From: Ktedonobacter robiniae
GTDB lineage: Bacteria; Chloroflexota; Ktedonobacteria; Ktedonobacterales; Ktedonobacteraceae
DNA: 64,000 nucleotides
NCBI RefSeq assembly: GCF_016587375.1
Contig: NZ_BNJG01000005.1
Coordinates: 1 to 64,000, forward strand
Direction: 5' to 3'
The first letter of the stretch is position 1. Every line of letters starts with the position of its first letter. A program made the position numbers and the translations under genes. Shown here piece after piece: positions 51,475-60,346 of the stretch. The notes below the pieces were generated by a model that made no database searches, was not told the DNA's origin, and was given only the letters and a program-made list of their open reading frames with translations.

Positions 51475-51502
51475 AAAAGAATCCGCAAGAAGTGCTCCAG
51501 GC

Positions 51503-51614
51503 TTATTTATCGTCAATGTAGTCTGGTATGACTAATGGCTTGATGGTGCACGGGTCGTTTTTCGCCGCCAGGAGAGCTTGTTCAGTTTGATCTAGCGAAT
51601 AGCGACTGATTCTC
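51503..51614 (-). pseudogene. Zinc-type alcohol dehydrogenase C-terminal scrap
   Basis: About 36 codons: ISRYSLDQTEQALLAAKNDP, then CTIKPLVIPDYIDDK and TAA. The pattern RYSLDQxxxAL...IKxLVIP is the C-terminal helix and last strand of MDR alcohol dehydrogenases. It begins directly after the SDR stop, showing that a gene was replaced or deleted here. Confidence 0.6.
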
Positions 51615-51617
51615 ATT

Positions 51618-52352
51618 TCAGGTAAGGGGTTCAGCCATGGTGCGCATCTGAATTTCGATGACGCGTGAGTGAGCAGGCTGCGTGCAGGCCAGGAGAACTG
51701 CCGAAGCAACATCCTCCGGGTCAAGCATGCCTGATTGTGCGACCCCTTCTGGTGTACGTCCCTTCCCCAGTGCAAATTCCGTCTTGACTCCACCAGGGCA
51801 AATCACCCCTACCTTGATGCCATGAGGACGTAATTCTTTGTCCAGAGCCTGTGCGAACCCAACCTGCGCAAATTTTGTTGCACAGTACACCGCTTCACCC
51901 GCGAAGCCATAAATGCCAGCCATCGACGAGATCATCAGAATGGTGCCTGACCGTTGTTCGATCATCAGAGGGACGATGTGGCGGGTAAAGAGAAATGTAG
52001 AACGCACATTGACATCCATCATCTCGTCGTATTCTTCAGCGCTGGTGTCGATCAGTTGTTTGTAGTTTCCCATCCCGGCATTGTTGATCAGGATATGGGC
52101 CGCCCCGAAGTGCTCTTTTGCCGCCAGAATGGCACGCCGAGCCGTTTCCTCTTCTCGAACATCCCCGACCACCGCTACGGCTTGCCCCCCTGAGGATTGG
52201 ATCATCTCCACAAGCTCGTCGAGTCGCTGCTTGCGACGTGCAATCAGCACAAGACTGGCTCCTTCTTTGGCCAGGGCCAGGGCACATGCTTTGCCAATAC
52301 CTGCGCTGGCTCCTGTAATCAAGCAAACAGATCCGTTTAATCTCTGACTCAT
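51618..52352 (-). CDS. SDR-family oxidoreductase
   Basis: 244 residues, ATG 52352 after GAGGAACGAAATAT. Cofactor loop VCLITGASAGIGKACALALA, then ARRKQRLDEL (NADP-type Arg), ILINNAGMGNYKQL, catalytic Ser in TILMISSMAGIYGFAGE and YxxxK in YCATKFAQVGFAQAL, and VICPGGVKTEFA after it. A classical 3-oxoacyl-reductase-like SDR. It shares strand and neighbourhood with the aldo/keto reductase genes. A truncated alcohol dehydrogenase tail follows its stop. Confidence 0.93.
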   Translation of the reverse strand: MSQRLNGSVCLITGASAGIGKACALALAKEGASLVLIARRKQRLDELVEMIQSSGGQAVAVVGDVREEETARRAILAAKEHFGAAHILINNAGMGNYKQLIDTSAEEYDEMMDVNVRSTFLFTRHIVPLMIEQRSGTILMISSMAGIYGFAGEAVYCATKFAQVGFAQALDKELRPHGIKVGVICPGGVKTEFALGKGRTPEGVAQSGMLDPEDVASAVLLACTQPAHSRVIEIQMRTMAEPLT

Positions 52353-52410
52353 ATATTTCGTTCCTCAATCTTATGAAAGGAAAACGCTCAAAAGCCGCGC
52401 ATTTTCTTAC

Positions 52411-53337
52411 AAGACGCTTCTTTACGCTGTAATTCAGTGTTTTGACTTTGATGTGTTTTCAACATTTTGCAACACAACTGGAAAAAGAACGCAATCTCCC
52501 GGCACTCTTTTCTTATCGCTCTTTATAAGCGGGGACAGCTAAAGGATTGCGTTCAGCGAAAGGCCGTTGATGCCAGTAAGGATAGATGGTAGGGATCTCG
52601 CTGGCCTTATCGAGCTTCTCAACCTGCTCAGCAGTGAGATTCCAGCCAACGGCGCCAAGATTGTGTGTGAGCTGCTCCTCGTTGCGAGCACCAACGATGA
52701 CGCTTGCTACAGTGGGACGCTGCAACAACCAGTTCAGGGCGATCTGAGCTACTGATTTGCCCGTCTCTTCGGCTATGGCGTCGAGTGCGTCCACGATCTC
52801 GTACACCTTCTCATCAGAGAGACGCGATCCCTCTGAGCCAATCTGCTGCACTCGACTGCCCTCAGGGGCTGGCTGGTTGCGGCGGATCTTTCCCGAGAGC
52901 ACCCCTGCGGCCAGAGGACTCCAGACAATGGTCCCAACCTTCTGGTCAAGGGCGAGCGGCATAAGTTCCCATTCGTACTCACGTCCGACCAGGGAGTAAA
53001 AAGCCTGGTGGGCGACATAACGCGTCCAGCCGTAGGTCTGCGCAGTGGCAAGGGACTTCATCAGGTGCCAGCCGGAGAAGTTGGAACAGGCGACGTAGCG
53101 TACCTTGCCGCTCTGGACCAGGGTATCGAGGGTCCGCAGCGTCTCCTCAACAGGGGTGAGCGCATCGAAGCCATGCAGCGTGTAGATATCGATATGATCG
53201 GTATTCAGTCTGCGCAGACTCTCCTCACAGGCCTGGATCAGATGATAGCGTGAGGAACCAAGCTCGTTTGGCCCATTGCCCATGCGGAATGTTGCCTTCG
53301 TTGAGAGAAGGAGCTGATCTCGTCGTCCTGCAATCGC
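52411..53337. repeat. Duplicated segment (copy 2, parental)
   Basis: Matches 48441-49365. This copy lies within the full-length aldo/keto reductase gene and its downstream flank, so it is the likely source. Confidence 0.85.
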
Positions 53338-53556
53338 TTTGCCGAGAGTTTCTTCTGAGAGTCCTCCAGAGTAAACATCTGCCGTATCAAACAGGTTAAC
53401 ACCCGCCTCCAGGCAGATGTCAACCATACGGCTTGCCTCAGCCACATCGGTATTCCCCCAGGCGCTAAAGAAAGCGTTTCCGCCACCAAAGGTAGCCGTC
53501 CCAAAGCTCAGTGCAGAAACCTTCAGACCGGAACCGCCAAGTTGTCTATATTCCAT
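52513..53556 (-). CDS. Aldo/keto reductase, full length
   Basis: 347 residues from ATG 53556 (AAGGATCAACTTG upstream). MEYRQLGGSGLKVSALSFGT is the family opening. Tetrad: LFDTADVYSGGLSEETLGKA (Asp, Tyr), LLLSTKATFRMGNG (Lys), HIDIYTLHGFDALTPVEETL (His). The late segment TVASVIVGARNEEQLTHNLG binds NADPH. It resembles YhdN/IolS-type reductases. Its 3' two-thirds are duplicated as a truncated copy at 48541. A LacI-type regulator gene lies about 240 bp downstream of its start side (53795-54802) on the same strand. Confidence 0.93.
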   Translation of the reverse strand: MEYRQLGGSGLKVSALSFGTATFGGGNAFFSAWGNTDVAEASRMVDICLEAGVNLFDTADVYSGGLSEETLGKAIAGRRDQLLLSTKATFRMGNGPNELGSSRYHLIQACEESLRRLNTDHIDIYTLHGFDALTPVEETLRTLDTLVQSGKVRYVACSNFSGWHLMKSLATAQTYGWTRYVAHQAFYSLVGREYEWELMPLALDQKVGTIVWSPLAAGVLSGKIRRNQPAPEGSRVQQIGSEGSRLSDEKVYEIVDALDAIAEETGKSVAQIALNWLLQRPTVASVIVGARNEEQLTHNLGAVGWNLTAEQVEKLDKASEIPTIYPYWHQRPFAERNPLAVPAYKER

Positions 53557-53794
53557 CAAGTTGATCCTTTTTTCTTTTAAATGCAAACATGATAGTTGAG
53601 CAGAGGATGGGCAGATCCATCGTTGTTGCTCTTTGCGAGAGATAAAAGCTTCTTGCCTGTGACCAGATCATGTTTGTTATCTACATATATCTGTATGGCA
53701 ATGCCTCCCTCTGACCCATTCAGGACAATCTCTGACTGAACACTGGTTTTATATGTGGTTGCATAAGCAAAACCTTTCCCAAAGAGAAAACAGG

Positions 53795-54802
53795 CTAACA
53801 GGACTGACGCACGACAAGAACAGGGTCAAACACGAGTCGTTGACCTTCACACTCAGCATTTTTGATACGTTCGATGAGTAGGCGTGCCCCCGCGACGCCC
53901 ATGTCGTAGACTGGCTGGTGCATCGTGGTGAGCGGTGGATGTACCAGGGAAGCCATTAAAACATCATCGAAGCCGATCACTGCTAACGTATCAGGAACAC
54001 TGATGCTCTGAGCTGCGAGATAAGCCAAAGCACCGAGCGCAGCCATATCATTGACGCCAAAGATACAGGTGAGATCGGGATACTTTTGTAAAAGCTGTTC
54101 TGTTGCCTCGCGGCCCCTTTCAAAAGAGTAATCAGCTTGAGCAATGGGTAATTCGGGATGCTTCTCCCAATCATCTACTAAAACAGCTTCCCATCCCATA
54201 AAATCCAGGTATGCACGCAAGCGTTGCTTCGCGGACACCGCATGCTCCGGCCCAGCAAGAAAGCCAATTCGGCGATGCCCCTTGCTAAACATCCACTGCA
54301 TCGCTTCCGTCGCACCTTTATAGTTATTGACGGTAATTTGCGGTACATCCTGCCGCTCGGCCCCCCTACCGATAAGCACCACAGGAGTATTTGCTGCTAT
54401 CAATATATTGGTCAGGAGATCGCTAAGTGTGACATCTACAAGAATGGCACCGTCCACCGATTGCCGCCGAAGAATATCTATCGCCCGCCGCTCATTGGCA
54501 GGTTGCCAGTCGGTCTCCAGCAAAATCACCGTGTAGCCATGGCGCTGGGCCTCATCCTCGATCCCGCGAACCAGGCGAGGAAAGTAGGGATTGGTTAAAT
54601 CTGGTAACGCCACTCCCAGGGTCATTGTGCGCCTGGTCATCAACGCGCGCGCCTGAGCATTCGGCACATAATTCAGGTCGCGAACCGCATCCAGTACCCT
54701 TTGCCGCGCCTCATCACTCACATACCCTGAGCCATTTAGGACACGCGAGACCGTTCCCACACCCAGACCAGCCCGTTGTGCCACATCTTTGATCGTGGCC
54801 AT
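53795..54802 (-). CDS. LacI-family transcriptional regulator
   Basis: 335 residues from ATG 54802 (MATIKDVAQRAGLGVGTVSR), a canonical LacI start with AGGTG upstream; the longer frame from 54904 is not needed. The helix-turn-helix covers residues 1-25 and the hinge helix includes YVPNAQARALMTRRT. The periplasmic-binding-like domain shows LGVALPDLTNPYFPRLVRGI, VILLETDWQPANERRAIDIL and AVIGFDDVLMASLVHPPLTT. It should respond to a sugar or nucleoside. Two identical 16-bp operator-like palindromes lie upstream at 54832 and 55123. Confidence 0.93.
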   Translation of the reverse strand: MATIKDVAQRAGLGVGTVSRVLNGSGYVSDEARQRVLDAVRDLNYVPNAQARALMTRRTMTLGVALPDLTNPYFPRLVRGIEDEAQRHGYTVILLETDWQPANERRAIDILRRQSVDGAILVDVTLSDLLTNILIAANTPVVLIGRGAERQDVPQITVNNYKGATEAMQWMFSKGHRRIGFLAGPEHAVSAKQRLRAYLDFMGWEAVLVDDWEKHPELPIAQADYSFERGREATEQLLQKYPDLTCIFGVNDMAALGALAYLAAQSISVPDTLAVIGFDDVLMASLVHPPLTTMHQPVYDMGVAGARLLIERIKNAECEGQRLVFDPVLVVRQSC

Positions 54803-54831
54803 ATATTTCACCTGCAATTCTCCGAAGTAGA

Positions 54832-54847
54832 TGGAAGCGCTACCACA
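54832..54847. promoter_or_regulatory. LacI-family operator 1
   Basis: TGGAAGCGCTACCACA, a near-palindrome with the central CG typical of LacI/GalR operators, 30 bp before the LacI start. Confidence 0.7.
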
Positions 54848-54989
54848 CCATGCAAAAAAAGAGGATACCCCGTGTGAAAAAGAGCCTCTGTTCAATTGCT
54901 CCAAATATTCCCATATTCCCTCTCATTCTCTAGCCTACGATTCCCACAAAAATGAATTGCACCCACTTTTGTCAGAGAAAAGGAACCCT

Positions 54990-55187
54990 ATGAGCGTCAT
55001 CCACGAAATATCTTCTTTTTCTCTCACCTCTCACTATGCGCTGGACACATTCCAGAGCCCGACGCATGTTTTTATTTTCACGCAACCACCTGGACGTTAT
55101 CTCGCATTCTATGATCACGATGTGGAAGCGCTACCACAACTATACCTAGTTCATAGGTCGGTTGTCAAGTCCTTCATCACTGAGTAA
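54990..55187 (+). CDS. Small hypothetical protein
   Basis: 65 codons from ATG 54990 (AAAGGAACCCT upstream). Product MSVIHEISSFSLTSHYALDT onward, no recognised family. It is divergent from the LacI gene and contains the second operator copy within its frame, so it may be the start of a lost LacI-controlled gene. Confidence 0.3.
   Translation: MSVIHEISSFSLTSHYALDTFQSPTHVFIFTQPPGRYLAFYDHDVEALPQLYLVHRSVVKSFITE
55123..55138. promoter_or_regulatory. LacI-family operator 2
   Basis: TGGAAGCGCTACCACA, identical over 16 bp to operator 1, 291 bp away. Paired distant operators are compatible with repression by DNA looping. Confidence 0.65.
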
Positions 55188-55339
55188 CGGTTGGGCACGG
55201 TTCAGGGAATTTGACTCAAAGTTCAAATGAAAATAGTGGAATACCCCAAAAAACTGCCCATTTGCTAGACTAGAGAGAGAAGACAAGCAAGTTTCCAGGC
55301 GCTCGGAAGCAAAAGTCGCAGGCGAGAAAGGAACAGGCA

Positions 55340-56509
55340 ATGCGTATCTTGGCAGTTCTTCTTGGGCTGTTCTTGCTGTTGAGTATTTTGTTCGATAGTT
55401 TTGAAACGATGGTTCTGCCACGCAGAATCAAACGTAGACTCAAGCTCTCGCTCTTCATCCACAATGGTCTCTGGAGAGGATGGGTCCCGGTTGCACGCTT
55501 GCTGCGCTCTCCCGGCATGCGCGAGGTCTACCTCAGCTATTTTGGTCCGCTGTTACTGCTGTTTATGCTTGCTTCCTGGGCGGTAGGATTAATCGTGTCA
55601 TTTGCGCTGATTCAATGGGGTTTCTCATCACCTATTATCGCACCAGAGAAAATTGCCACGTTCGAAACCTACCTTTACATGAGTGGGTCCACCTTTTTTA
55701 CCCTCGGCCTGGGTGATGTCAAGCCGGCTACAGTATTCACCCGCTTTCTCGCGGTGACCGAGGCTGGAATAGGCTTCGGTTTCCTGGCACTCATCATTGG
55801 CTATGTTCCCGTCGTCTACCAGGCATTTTCACGGCGCGAAGCCCAGATCACCCTGCTGGATGCCCATGCTGGCTCACCCCCTCACGCCATAGAGTGGCTC
55901 CACCGCCAGCACAACATGCAGGCAAACGAGGAAGAGATGGGCGACGTGCTCCACACATGGGAACTCTGGTGTGCCGATATCCTGGAGAGCCACCTCTCTT
56001 ACCCGGCTCTGCTCCACTATCGCTCCCAGCATGAACGGCAGTCCTGGCTGGCAGCTCTCACCACTATGCTCGATATTTGTGCGCTCCTCCTCGTTGGCCT
56101 TGATGGGATCACTATTCCCACAGCTCGCTTCCTTTTCGCTATTGCTCGCCATACAGCAGTCGATCTGGCACAAATTTACCACACATCGCCAAGACGGTCT
56201 GCATACAATCGCCTCTCCTCAGAAGACTTCCTGCGCCTAGGAGATGCTCTGGGAGCACTCAACCTCACGTTTCGCCGGGAGGATGCGGAACAACAACTCT
56301 CGGAGATGCGCAAGCTCTATGAACCATTTGTATTAGGTCTGGCAGACTACCTGCTCATCGATATTCCCTCTTGGTTGCCAGGCTCCCACCCAGTTGATGA
56401 CTGGCAAACAAGCCCCTGGGACCATTTCGCGGTCTGGTCACAGGCAAAATTAGAGGAAATAACCCATCTTGTCATCGAACATAAACGCAAGTTGCCCTAC
56501 CAACGCTAG
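55340..56509 (+). CDS. Potassium-channel-like membrane protein
   Basis: 389 residues. Helix 1 is MRILAVLLGLFLLLSILFDS; further helices are LLLLFMLASWAVGLIVSFAL and FLAVTEAGIGFGFLALIIGY. Between them a pore loop YLYMSGSTFFTLGLGDVKPA carries TLGLGD (about residues 121-126) in place of the canonical TVGYGD selectivity filter. The C-terminal 200 residues are soluble and helical with no RCK-type nucleotide fold. The Tyr-to-Leu filter change may alter ion selectivity. The gene is preceded by GGCGAGAAAGGAACAGGCA. It stands alone. Confidence 0.85.
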   Translation: MRILAVLLGLFLLLSILFDSFETMVLPRRIKRRLKLSLFIHNGLWRGWVPVARLLRSPGMREVYLSYFGPLLLLFMLASWAVGLIVSFALIQWGFSSPIIAPEKIATFETYLYMSGSTFFTLGLGDVKPATVFTRFLAVTEAGIGFGFLALIIGYVPVVYQAFSRREAQITLLDAHAGSPPHAIEWLHRQHNMQANEEEMGDVLHTWELWCADILESHLSYPALLHYRSQHERQSWLAALTTMLDICALLLVGLDGITIPTARFLFAIARHTAVDLAQIYHTSPRRSAYNRLSSEDFLRLGDALGALNLTFRREDAEQQLSEMRKLYEPFVLGLADYLLIDIPSWLPGSHPVDDWQTSPWDHFAVWSQAKLEEITHLVIEHKRKLPYQR

Positions 56510-57179
56510 CGAAGGGAATCGATTTGCCTCGTATTTTCCACTGTTGCAGGCTCCATTGTTGGTCCGACCGAAGACAGGTTGCCCAATATTGAATACCGTC
56601 ACTCTATGACGAACATCCTCAATGCCCTTGGCGTGAGCGTGAGGCGATGTCTAGGCGACGAGTTAGAGCTGTTGGGGTGAGGGGCGGTAGAAGGGGAGGA
56701 GGCAGTGACCTGGGTGTGTCCCACGCAGGCCTCCAGGTTGTTGCTGTCGAGGCACGCGCTTTTATGCGCGTGAGTGAGGTTACGACCGGACATGAGTCTA
56801 AGCCCATATGGTATGCTCCTCCCTTTGAGTGCGCTAGCAGAAGTAGAGGGCGTACCAGGTCTATCTTCCAACGATACCATCAGCGTGGAGAGAGTCCCAC
56901 TCTTGAAAATCCTTCACAGCAATCTGTGCTTTGTAGGATCGAAGAAGAGGCGTTGTTGCTTCCTCACGAAGTGCGTGCGCTAGCCTCCAGAAATCGCACA
57001 AATTGTTGTTTCCTTGTCCTACCAGGGGACCTTCTTTTTTCCTGTTTTTGATGTCAGAGGAGATTGACGTGCATCTCTGGTGAGAGGAGGTGTCATGGCG
57101 GAGTGTTCACGCGACAAGAAATATGAGAAGGGGGCCACTCGACACCTCACCATATGATACTGGCTCTCCCGCGAAGTTG
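56510..57179. other. Gene-poor stretch before the ISAs1 element
   Basis: About 670 bp. Overlapping frames on both strands around 56599-57051 (for example a plus frame with TTGHESKPIWYAPPFECASR) look like part of a decayed mobile-element sequence, but I cannot assign the family or strand. Confidence 0.4.
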
Positions 57180-58430
57180 ATGAATAATACAGGGCAATCG
57201 CATCTAAATAAGCTCAACGACAAGAAAAGAAAAGAAGCGGAGGTGATAAAATAAGCAAAAAAAGCGGGAGACCACGAGATGGAGGAGAACGATCGACGAG
57301 ATCTGGAAAGCCTGTTTGCGCAAGTAGAAGACCCTCGGATGGAGCGAACCAAGCTGCATCGATTACGAGATATCATCATTCTGGTGATCTGTGGAGTCTT
57401 ATGTGGAGCAGAAGGTTGGGGTGAGATCGAGGAATTTGGGAACGCCAAAAAGGCCTTTTTTACGGATTGGCTGGACTTGCCCAATGGAATTCCGTCCCAC
57501 GATACGTTCGGGCGAGTGTTTGCCCTCATTGATCCCAAACAGTTTGAAGCAAGTTTCATCCGATGGGCGCAAGGGATCAGCCAAACAGTCAAAGGAGTGA
57601 TCGCGATTGATGGCAAAACGCTGCGCCGCTCGCACGATCAAGCAGCAGGCAAAAAAGCACTGCACCTGGTGAGTGCCTGGGCGGTCGAAAATCGTCTGGT
57701 ATTGGCTCAACTCGCAACGGAAGAGAAGTCCAACGAGATGACCGCCATCCCGCTGCTCTTAGAGCAACTGACGCTCAAGGGCTGTATTGTGACTATTGAT
57801 GCGATGGGAACGCAAACGAAGATTGCCGAGCAGATTATCGAGCAAGGTGGCGACTATGCTCTGGCTCTCAAAGACAATCATGGGGACCTGTTTGACGAGG
57901 TGAAAGCAACGTTTGCTCTTGCGGAAAAAGACGGCTTTGCTGGCCCATATTGGGAGTCAGATCGACAGGTCGAGAAAGGTCACGGCCGATTGGAAATCCG
58001 TGAACAGTGGACGCTGAGTGATCCGGAAATTCTGGCGTATCTCGACCCAGAACACCAGTGGAAAGGCTTGCGAGGCATTGGGGTCGTACGGGCACAACGA
58101 CGCATGGAGCAGAAGACCACCAAAGAAACGCGCTACTTCTTGCTCAGTTTTTCGTCAGTCAAAACCTTTGCCACCGCGGTCAGAAGCCACTGGGGCATTG
58201 AAAACAGCCTGCATTGGGTCGCCTTTCGGGAAGATGAATCGCGCATCAGGCTTGGTCATGCTGACGAAAATCTCGCGGTGCTCCGCCATATCAGCTTGAA
58301 TTTGTTGCGTCAGGAACGCTCTTCCCGTGTTGGCATCCATGCCAAGCGTCTCAAAGCCGGCTGGAACGACCAGTATCTTTTGCGCGTTCTGGATGGGGTT
58401 AATTAGATGCGATTGCCCTGATGAATAATA
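57180..58430 (+). mobile_element. ISAs1-family insertion sequence with 10-bp target duplication
   Basis: The element proper is 57190-58420 (1,231 bp). It has perfect 18-bp terminal inverted repeats, CAGGGCAATCGCATCTAA at 57190-57207 and its complement at 58403-58420. ATGAATAATA flanks both ends (57180-57189 and 58421-58430). Intact ends, intact gene and an exact duplication indicate recent insertion. Confidence 0.95.
57279..58406 (+). CDS. ISAs1-family transposase
   Basis: 375 residues. N-terminal DDE_Tnp_1-associated domain: VEDPRMERTKLHRLRDIIIL, then CGAEGWGEIEEFGNAKKAFF and LDLPNGIPSHDTFGRVFALI. Catalytic core: GVIAIDGKTLRRSHDQAAGK (first Asp), CIVTIDAMGTQTKIAEQIIE (second Asp) and RSHWGIENSLHWVAFREDES (Glu). 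Stop codon TAG lies inside the right inverted repeat region. Complete and probably active. Confidence 0.96.
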   Translation: MEENDRRDLESLFAQVEDPRMERTKLHRLRDIIILVICGVLCGAEGWGEIEEFGNAKKAFFTDWLDLPNGIPSHDTFGRVFALIDPKQFEASFIRWAQGISQTVKGVIAIDGKTLRRSHDQAAGKKALHLVSAWAVENRLVLAQLATEEKSNEMTAIPLLLEQLTLKGCIVTIDAMGTQTKIAEQIIEQGGDYALALKDNHGDLFDEVKATFALAEKDGFAGPYWESDRQVEKGHGRLEIREQWTLSDPEILAYLDPEHQWKGLRGIGVVRAQRRMEQKTTKETRYFLLSFSSVKTFATAVRSHWGIENSLHWVAFREDESRIRLGHADENLAVLRHISLNLLRQERSSRVGIHAKRLKAGWNDQYLLRVLDGVN

Positions 58431-58718
58431 CAGATTATTTGCTTACAAAGCCAGTTTCTGGTCCTATTCCTCAGAAAGGATGGTGGATAGTGCTGAACTG
58501 TTTGGAGTGGCTATATCACCCAACAAGTAGAGCAGGACATTTTCATTTTTTTCTCCCAGTGTTTTTGTAACATAGCCAGAGAACTTTGCCAGGGATGCAG
58601 GGGCAGTTTATATACTCTCCTGATCCTGACCGGTTGCCTTTGTATATGACTGTATACTTCCTGTAGATAGACAAAAAGTGGTGGGGGAGTTTAACAGTCA
58701 AGTAGAAGGAAATAGCTT
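58431..58718. other. Intergenic region after ISAs1
   Basis: About 290 bp, upstream region of the TAT-exported protein gene. GTAGAAGGAAATAGCTT precedes the GTG start. No other feature recognised. Confidence 0.4.
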
Positions 58719-60305
58719 GTGTCAAATAACGATAATGATGCATTTGTAGGGCGACACCGCCAGGGAATGAGTCGACGGGAGTTCCTTGCGGAGGCGGGAC
58801 GTACCCTCAGCATGGCCCTGGCATCTGCCGGTGTCTTCTATGAGCTCATCGATAATCTTGCGCAAAAACCCGAGCAGGTTGCTTTCGCTGCCGCCCAGCC
58901 TTTGCCGCCAGAACAGTATATCGTCCCGAGTACTCGCATCGCCAGCGTTACTAGTGCAGGGTTAAGCGGTAGTGGCCCTGACACGACTCCGGTGGTGCTC
59001 CATCCCCTGCACAATCATATCATTACCGCGAAAATAAAAGTCCCAGCAAATGCGAAAGCCTTGCAGGGGGCACAGCACCATTTGGAGTCCGTCCTTCGGG
59101 GTCTGGAACAGCAATTTTCGCCTGCTACTTCCAACGGAGTGACCATCCAGGTCGCCTGGGGACTCCCCTATTTCCAGCATTACATCCCCAGTTTGGGGAA
59201 ATCTTCGAGTTTTTTCAAGGCGGGAACGCGCTACCCGGAGTATCTGCCGGTTGACTTGGCGACGTCTCAGAAACAAAAACAGAAGGTGTATGCGGTCCAA
59301 GAGGCCATGACGTTCCCAAGCGACCATCCACCTGCTGGCTTTGGGCCGGTGCGCCTGGAGCAGAATGACGTAGTTGTGATCCTCCGCAGCGACTCCTTGG
59401 ACAATATCATGGCGGCCACCAATACCATCTTCGGGACAGGCAGCAACCAAGCGGGCAGTCTCTTCACGGTGACCAGTATTCGCCGAGGCTCTACCGGCGG
59501 AGGGTTCTATGGACAACAGGGCCTGCCACGCAAGGTCGCTCTGGCGGCGAAAATTCCCGGCGCGGAGTCTATTCCTCCTCACGCGCAGGTCTTCCTCGGC
59601 TTCACCACAACGTTACAGGCGAATATGGCCCCCGACAATATTCCAAGTCTGGAGACTATCCCGGGCCAGACTGATCAATGGCCCAACGGGTATTTCAAAC
59701 AAGGAACCACTATGCACCTCTCGCACTTATTTGAAGATCTGGAAACCTGGTATGGGCGTGGGAGTCAGAACTACTCCACGTTTCCTGATCGCGTCCGGGC
59801 GATGTTCCGGCCTGGCCTCTCAACCGCTTCGGGAACGCTCACGGTGAATCCACCAACGGAGTTGAGCGATTCCAGCATTGCTCAAGATGTCCAGAAATAC
59901 CAGGCCTACGGTCATAGTGGGAGTATGCAACCGATTGTACGCCAGACCACGCCGACGACCACCAACTACGGGAAGACCTACCCGGCTGGGATAGCCGTCT
60001 CCGCGCGCGGCGATTTCAATACGGTGGACAATCCGTTCCACTACAGCTCGGACCCGACCGGAGATCACTTCAGCACCAGACCCGCTGCTGGCATGCACTT
60101 TATCATCTTCCAGCCGACGATTGGCAACTTCAATCGCACACGGCTCGCGATGGATGGGTACTATCCCGATGGGACAGTACTCAAACTCTCCCCACGCTCC
60201 CACGGCGCAGGCATTAATTCGGTCCTGAACACGACCCACCGGCAGAACTACCTGGTTCCACCTCGTAGCCATCGCTCCTTCCCGCTCGCCGAGTTTCTCG
60301 CCTGA
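58719..60305 (+). CDS. TAT-exported DyP-type-peroxidase-like protein
   Basis: 528 residues from GTG 58719. A twin-arginine signal is near the start: MSRREFLAEAGRTLSMALAS (residues about 17-36). The mature part has two repeated ferredoxin-like halves, as in DyP peroxidases: HNHIITAKIKVPANAKALQG and VVILRSDSLDNIMAATNTIF in the first, GMHFIIFQPTIGNFNRTRLA in the second. I cannot find the canonical GxxDG heme motif, so it may belong to the DyP-like families of unknown activity. It precedes the LLM oxidoreductase by 41 bp on the same strand and may form an operon with it. Confidence 0.7.
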   Translation: MSNNDNDAFVGRHRQGMSRREFLAEAGRTLSMALASAGVFYELIDNLAQKPEQVAFAAAQPLPPEQYIVPSTRIASVTSAGLSGSGPDTTPVVLHPLHNHIITAKIKVPANAKALQGAQHHLESVLRGLEQQFSPATSNGVTIQVAWGLPYFQHYIPSLGKSSSFFKAGTRYPEYLPVDLATSQKQKQKVYAVQEAMTFPSDHPPAGFGPVRLEQNDVVVILRSDSLDNIMAATNTIFGTGSNQAGSLFTVTSIRRGSTGGGFYGQQGLPRKVALAAKIPGAESIPPHAQVFLGFTTTLQANMAPDNIPSLETIPGQTDQWPNGYFKQGTTMHLSHLFEDLETWYGRGSQNYSTFPDRVRAMFRPGLSTASGTLTVNPPTELSDSSIAQDVQKYQAYGHSGSMQPIVRQTTPTTTNYGKTYPAGIAVSARGDFNTVDNPFHYSSDPTGDHFSTRPAAGMHFIIFQPTIGNFNRTRLAMDGYYPDGTVLKLSPRSHGAGINSVLNTTHRQNYLVPPRSHRSFPLAEFLA

Positions 60306-60346
60306 CAGAGGCGCTGATTGCATAATGAAGGAGAAACAGAAGGCTT

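Noticed and set aside
56599..57051. Overlapping frames on both strands before the ISAs1 element
   Set aside because: Each is open but neither could be tied to a family; listed only as unassigned sequence.
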